From: CAYXOX01 sp964466745
Lineage (GTDB): Bacteria > Pseudomonadota > Alphaproteobacteria > Rhodobacterales > Rhodobacteraceae
Assembly (NCBI GenBank): GCA_964466745.1
Contig: CAYXOX010000141.1
Span: 1 to 7,838, forward strand
Reading direction: 5' to 3'
DNA: 7,838 bases
The notes under the pieces are model-generated. The model was not told the DNA's origin and searched no databases. It was given only the letters and a program-made list of their open reading frames with translations. Position 1 is the first letter of the stretch. Each line of letters opens with the position of its first letter. Positions 5,444 through 7,838 of this stretch are shown here, one piece after another. Made by a program: the position numbers and the translations under genes.

Positions 5444-6786
5444 GTTCCTCTCCCGTCAGCGGCCTGCCCGAGAGTCAGCCTCCCGCCATGGGCCTGCAGC
5501 ACGTCGTTCGCGATGGTCAGGCCGAGGCCGGAGCCGACGATGCCGTCCACGTTCTGGCCGCGGCGGAACCGCTCCGTCAGGCGTTCGTACGGCCCGTCGC
5601 CCAGCCCCGGCCCCTCGTCGGCCACCGTGATGCAGGCGCCGTCGTTCTGCCGCTCCACCCGCAACGTCACGGCGGTGTCCTCGGGCGAATACTTGATCGC
5701 GTTGTCGAGCACGTTGCGCAAGGCGCTTTCCAGCAGCACGGTATCGCCCTCGGCTTCGGCGGGCTCCGCGTGGAGCCGGATGTCTATGTCCTTCATGGCG
5801 GCGGTCGGTTCAAGCGCGGTGACGGTGCGCCGCGCGAGATCCGCGAGGTCGATCCGGTCGAGGGCGAGGTCCTCGGCGCGGAAGGCGACGGTTGCATGGT
5901 CGAGCAGCTGGCCAGCTGAGCGGGAGCTTTCGTCGACGGCCCGTATCATCCGGCGAAGGCGCATCCTCTCGGACTCGTCCTCGATCGAGCGCAGCGCGAT
6001 TTCCGCCTGTGCCCTCACGGTGGCAAGCGGCGTGCGCACGCGGTGCGCGGCCTCGGCGATGAAATCTTCCGAGCGGCGGATCGACTCGCCCAGCCTCTCC
6101 ATCAGCCGGTTCAGCGCGGTGAGCAGCGGGGCGAGCTCCTCGGGCGCCGCCCTGCGCAGGGGGCGCAGGTCCGATGGCCCACGGCGCGCCACGGCCTGCG
6201 CGATCTCGTTGAGCGGCCGGAGCGAGGCCCGGGCCGCAAAGAACGAGAGCGCCACTGCAACGAGAAAGAGCGCGACGGAAAGGAGGGCTGCGAGCTGCGA
6301 CAGCTCTCCCGCGATTGCCGCCACGCCATTGCGGGTCTGCGCAACCGTCACCGTCACCGCGACGGGTTCGGTGGCCACGGTCACGAGCCGCGTCAGGGAA
6401 ACCATGCGCACCTCCTCGCCGCGGTATTCCCCGGTGTCGAAGGTGACGCGCCCGGTCCGCGGCGCGTCGAGCGTCGGGACCGGCAGCTCGGGGTAGCCGG
6501 TCAGCACCTTTCCCTCGGCCGCCACGCGATAGAAAACGCGGTCTTCGCTGATCGCGCCGAGCATGGAAAAGGCCGAGTAGGGCAGCTCCAGCCGGATCTC
6601 GCCCTGGTCGGCGCGCAGCGTTTCCGCGATGGCCGTCGCCGAGGCGGCGAGCACGTTGTCCTGCGTCCGCTCGGCCGCCTGCCGGGCAAGCCCCGTGACC
6701 ATGGCCCAGGACACCAGCGAGAGAACTGCCGCCACACCCGCAAGCAGGAACGTGAGCCGGCGCCGGATGGAGCCGGTGTGGCTCAC
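5413..6786 (-). CDS. TctE-like membrane sensor histidine kinase
   Basis: 457-aa inner-membrane kinase. Seen: helix 1 (about residues 10-31), a periplasmic domain of about 130 residues, helix 2 (about 163-185), and a HAMP-like linker (SLRPLNEIAQAVARR onward). Then come the phosphoacceptor H-box AAHRVRTPL with His248, N-box ALRNVLDNAIKYS with Asn362, G1 box DEGPGL (390-395), an F-box-like LTERFRRG and G2 box GSGLGLTI (418-425). The layout matches the TctE family with a 2CSK_N-type sensor region. The acidic residue that usually follows the His is Arg here. The start is a GTG whose bases GTGA overlap the TGA of the response-regulator gene; the frame is open a further 112 codons upstream, but that is a shadow inside the regulator gene. 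It overlaps the binding-protein gene downstream by 31 bases. The expected partner is the adjacent regulator and the target the divergent tctC-like gene; the symbol tctE is withheld because the ligand is unknown. Confidence 0.9.
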   Translation of the reverse strand: MSHTGSIRRRLTFLLAGVAAVLSLVSWAMVTGLARQAAERTQDNVLAASATAIAETLRADQGEIRLELPYSAFSMLGAISEDRVFYRVAAEGKVLTGYPELPVPTLDAPRTGRVTFDTGEYRGEEVRMVSLTRLVTVATEPVAVTVTVAQTRNGVAAIAGELSQLAALLSVALFLVAVALSFFAARASLRPLNEIAQAVARRGPSDLRPLRRAAPEELAPLLTALNRLMERLGESIRRSEDFIAEAAHRVRTPLATVRAQAEIALRSIEDESERMRLRRMIRAVDESSRSAGQLLDHATVAFRAEDLALDRIDLADLARRTVTALEPTAAMKDIDIRLHAEPAEAEGDTVLLESALRNVLDNAIKYSPEDTAVTLRVERQNDGACITVADEGPGLGDGPYERLTERFRRGQNVDGIVGSGLGLTIANDVLQAHGGRLTLGQAADGRGTCVSLHLPRS

Positions 6787-7451
6787 GGCCCGGCGGGCTC
6801 CATCCGGTAGCCGAGGCCGCGCACCGTCTCGATCCGGATGCCCATGCCGTCGATCCTGCGTCTCAGCCGCCCGACATACACCTCGATGGCGTTTTCCGTC
6901 ACCTCGGCATCGTTGGCGAAGAGCCGGTCCATCAGCTGTCCTTTCGAAAGGATCTGGCCCGGGTGGCGCGCGAACACCTCGAGAAGGCGGATATCGCGGC
7001 TCTTGAGGTCCACCACCCGCTGCCCGAGGCGGAGCGTTCCTCCCAGCGGATCGAACACCGCCGAACCGAGCGCGATCTCGTTGCGCGCGGAGCCGCCACC
7101 CCGGCGGAGCACGGCCCGGCACCGCGCTTCCAGCTCGGCGAAGTCGAAGGGTTTCGTGATGTAGTCGTCGGCGCCCTGGTCCAGCGCGCCCACCCTGTCG
7201 CTCACCTGGCTACGGGCCGTCAGCACGATCACGGGCACTTCGAGGCGCGCTCGGCTTCGGGCGAGGAATTCGCGCCCGTCGCCGTCGGGCAGCATCACGT
7301 CGAGCAGGATCAGATCGTAGCTTGCAGCGGCGAGGCAATCCTCGGCCTCGGCCAGGGTCGCGGCGTGGTCCACCGCGTGGCCGTCGAGCGCCAGTCGGGC
7401 GAGCACTGCCTCGGCCAGCTCGAGGTTGTCTTCGACGAGAAGATACCTCAC
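6783..7451 (-). CDS. TctD-like OmpR-family response regulator
   Basis: 222-aa DNA-binding regulator. Seen: a receiver domain with acidic pocket Glu7/Asp8, phosphoacceptor Asp51 (LILLDVMLPDGDG), Thr78 and Lys100 (YITKPF). A winged-helix C-terminal domain runs from about 125 to 217, with recognition-helix region TENAIEVYVGRLRRRID and the closing ETVRGLGYRM. This is the length and architecture of OmpR/TctD regulators. The start is GTG at 7451, giving MRYLLVEDN; CAGGGAGGG lies just upstream and no ATG fits better. It is the first gene of the operon and overlaps the kinase gene by 4 bases. It is divergent from the tctC-like gene, and the shared spacer carries 11-bp-spaced direct repeats suitable for an OmpR-family dimer. 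Activation of the transporter and autoregulation are inferred. Confidence 0.92.
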   Translation of the reverse strand: MRYLLVEDNLELAEAVLARLALDGHAVDHAATLAEAEDCLAAASYDLILLDVMLPDGDGREFLARSRARLEVPVIVLTARSQVSDRVGALDQGADDYITKPFDFAELEARCRAVLRRGGGSARNEIALGSAVFDPLGGTLRLGQRVVDLKSRDIRLLEVFARHPGQILSKGQLMDRLFANDAEVTENAIEVYVGRLRRRIDGMGIRIETVRGLGYRMEPAGP

Positions 7452-7575
7452 CCCACCCTCCCTGCGAAAGCGCTGCGTAACCCCCGCCAGGCACCTGTCA
7501 GGCTTCTGTCAGCTTTCTGTGTGAAGAAGGAGCATGGGCGGCGGAGGACCGCCTGTCAAATGGGAGGACAACCAC
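7452..7575. promoter_or_regulatory. Divergent promoter region of the two-component operon and the tctC-like gene
   Basis: A 124-base spacer between the GTG at 7451 (minus) and the ATG at 7576 (plus). It holds both ribosome binding sites, a set of CTGTCA repeats in the middle, and a small leader hairpin GGCGG-AGGA-CCGCC (7540-7553) before the tctC-like start. No clear -35/-10 hexamers are visible, which suits a promoter needing an activator. Confidence 0.65.
7495..7523 (+). promoter_or_regulatory. Tandem CTGTCAG repeats with 11-bp period, probable OmpR/PhoB-family regulator site
   Basis: CTGTCAG at 7495-7501 and again at 7506-7512, then a degenerate third copy CTGTGTG at 7517-7523. The units start exactly 11 bases apart. 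The first two units have the spacing and core of the Pho box (CTGTCA-N5-CTGTCA). A further isolated CTGTCA lies at 7553-7558, out of the 11-bp phase. The repeats end about 52 bases before the tctC-like ATG. The most likely ligand is the adjacent response regulator; PhoB is the alternative. Confidence 0.6.
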
Positions 7576-7838
7576 ATGAACACCCTTGGGTGGACGCGCC
7601 GGGCTGCGATCGCCGCAGCAACGGCCACCTTTGCTCTGGGCAGCATGGCCAATGCTGAAGGCCACCAGATGCTCGACCAGGTGCACTTCCTCATTCCCGG
7701 CGGCGCCGGCGGCGGATGGGACGGCACGGCGCGCGGAACGGGCGAGGCGCTGACGAACGCGGGGCTCGTCGGCAACGCGACGTACGAGAACATGTCGGGC
7801 GGCGGTGGCGGCGTGGCCATCGCGCATCTGATCGAGAA
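7576..7838 (+). CDS. TctC-family tripartite tricarboxylate transporter receptor, 5' part only
   Basis: The first 87 residues of a periplasmic receptor for a tripartite tricarboxylate transporter (TTT); the rest runs off the window. Seen: a signal peptide (residues 1-27) with Arg8-Arg9 before a hydrophobic Ala-rich core and likely cleavage after MANA. The TctC-type first strand and loop follow (VHFLIPGGAGGGWDGTARG, 36-54), then YENMSGGGGG (70-79). Full family members are usually about 300-330 aa. GGGAGGAC eight bases before the ATG at 7576 supports this start; an in-frame ATG at 7534 is less likely. TctB and TctA membrane genes are expected downstream, outside the window. Ligand unknown (a di- or tricarboxylate is typical). 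The divergent TctD/TctE-like genes probably control it. Confidence 0.88.
   Translation, partial: MNTLGWTRRAAIAAATATFALGSMANAEGHQMLDQVHFLIPGGAGGGWDGTARGTGEALTNAGLVGNATYENMSGGGGGVAIAHLIE

Noticed and set aside
4379..6496. Very long plus-strand open frame (about 705 codons) across the binding protein and kinase
   Set aside because: Despite its length it is antisense to two motif-rich genes, its translation is Ser/Arg low-complexity, and it has no domain signature.
6787..7122. Upstream extension of the kinase by 112 codons
   Set aside because: It lies wholly inside the response-regulator gene in another frame and reads as Arg/Pro-rich shadow. The GTG in the GTGA overlap directly precedes the first membrane helix.
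7534..7575. Alternative in-frame ATG at 7534 for the tctC-like gene
   Set aside because: AAGGAG is only about one base from it, and the 14 added residues (Gly/Pro-rich, acidic) would spoil the signal peptide. The ATG at 7576 has well-spaced GGGAGG.

Overview
This is a 7.8-kb, very GC-rich window from a draft bacterial assembly; a run of 10 Ns sits at 260-269. The gene set points to an alphaproteobacterium, most likely of the Rhodobacterales. That set is a TctC-type solute receptor with a TctD/TctE-like two-component system, a Bacillus-type AcsA and near-consensus FnrL-like boxes. This is an inference from gene content and composition, not a proven identification. I see no tRNA, rRNA, CRISPR array, insertion sequence or phage gene.

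Left part (1-1661). The minus strand carries an acetate/short-chain acyl-CoA ligase (AcsA family). Its 3' end lies outside the window, and its reading frame is broken only by the N placeholder. Upstream of it is a gene-free stretch of 320 bases with an FNR-like box, a small leader hairpin and a perfect 16-bp GC palindrome.

Middle part (1662-4417). A secreted pentaheme c-type cytochrome with a calcium-binding-type loop (minus strand) is divergent from a membrane flavocytochrome (plus strand). The latter joins a ferric-reductase/NOX-type bis-heme b domain to a cytosolic FAD/NAD(P)H reductase domain. The 128-base gap between them holds a second FNR-like box about midway. The natural reading is an oxygen-regulated trans-membrane electron conduit: NAD(P)H to FAD, to two b hemes, to periplasmic c hemes, to an unknown acceptor. 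This is the most interesting candidate system in the window.

Right part (4418-7838). A tightly overlapping minus-strand operon encodes an OmpR-family response regulator, a TctE-like histidine kinase and an orphan ABC-type (Fe3+/SBP family) periplasmic binding protein with no permease beside it. It is divergent from a TctC-like receptor gene that runs off the right edge. The 124-base gap contains CTGTCAG-type direct repeats at an exact 11-bp period, the typical geometry of an OmpR/PhoB-family binding site. The likely job is sensing a carboxylate (or similar) ligand and inducing a tripartite tricarboxylate transporter, with the orphan binding protein possibly acting as an accessory sensor.
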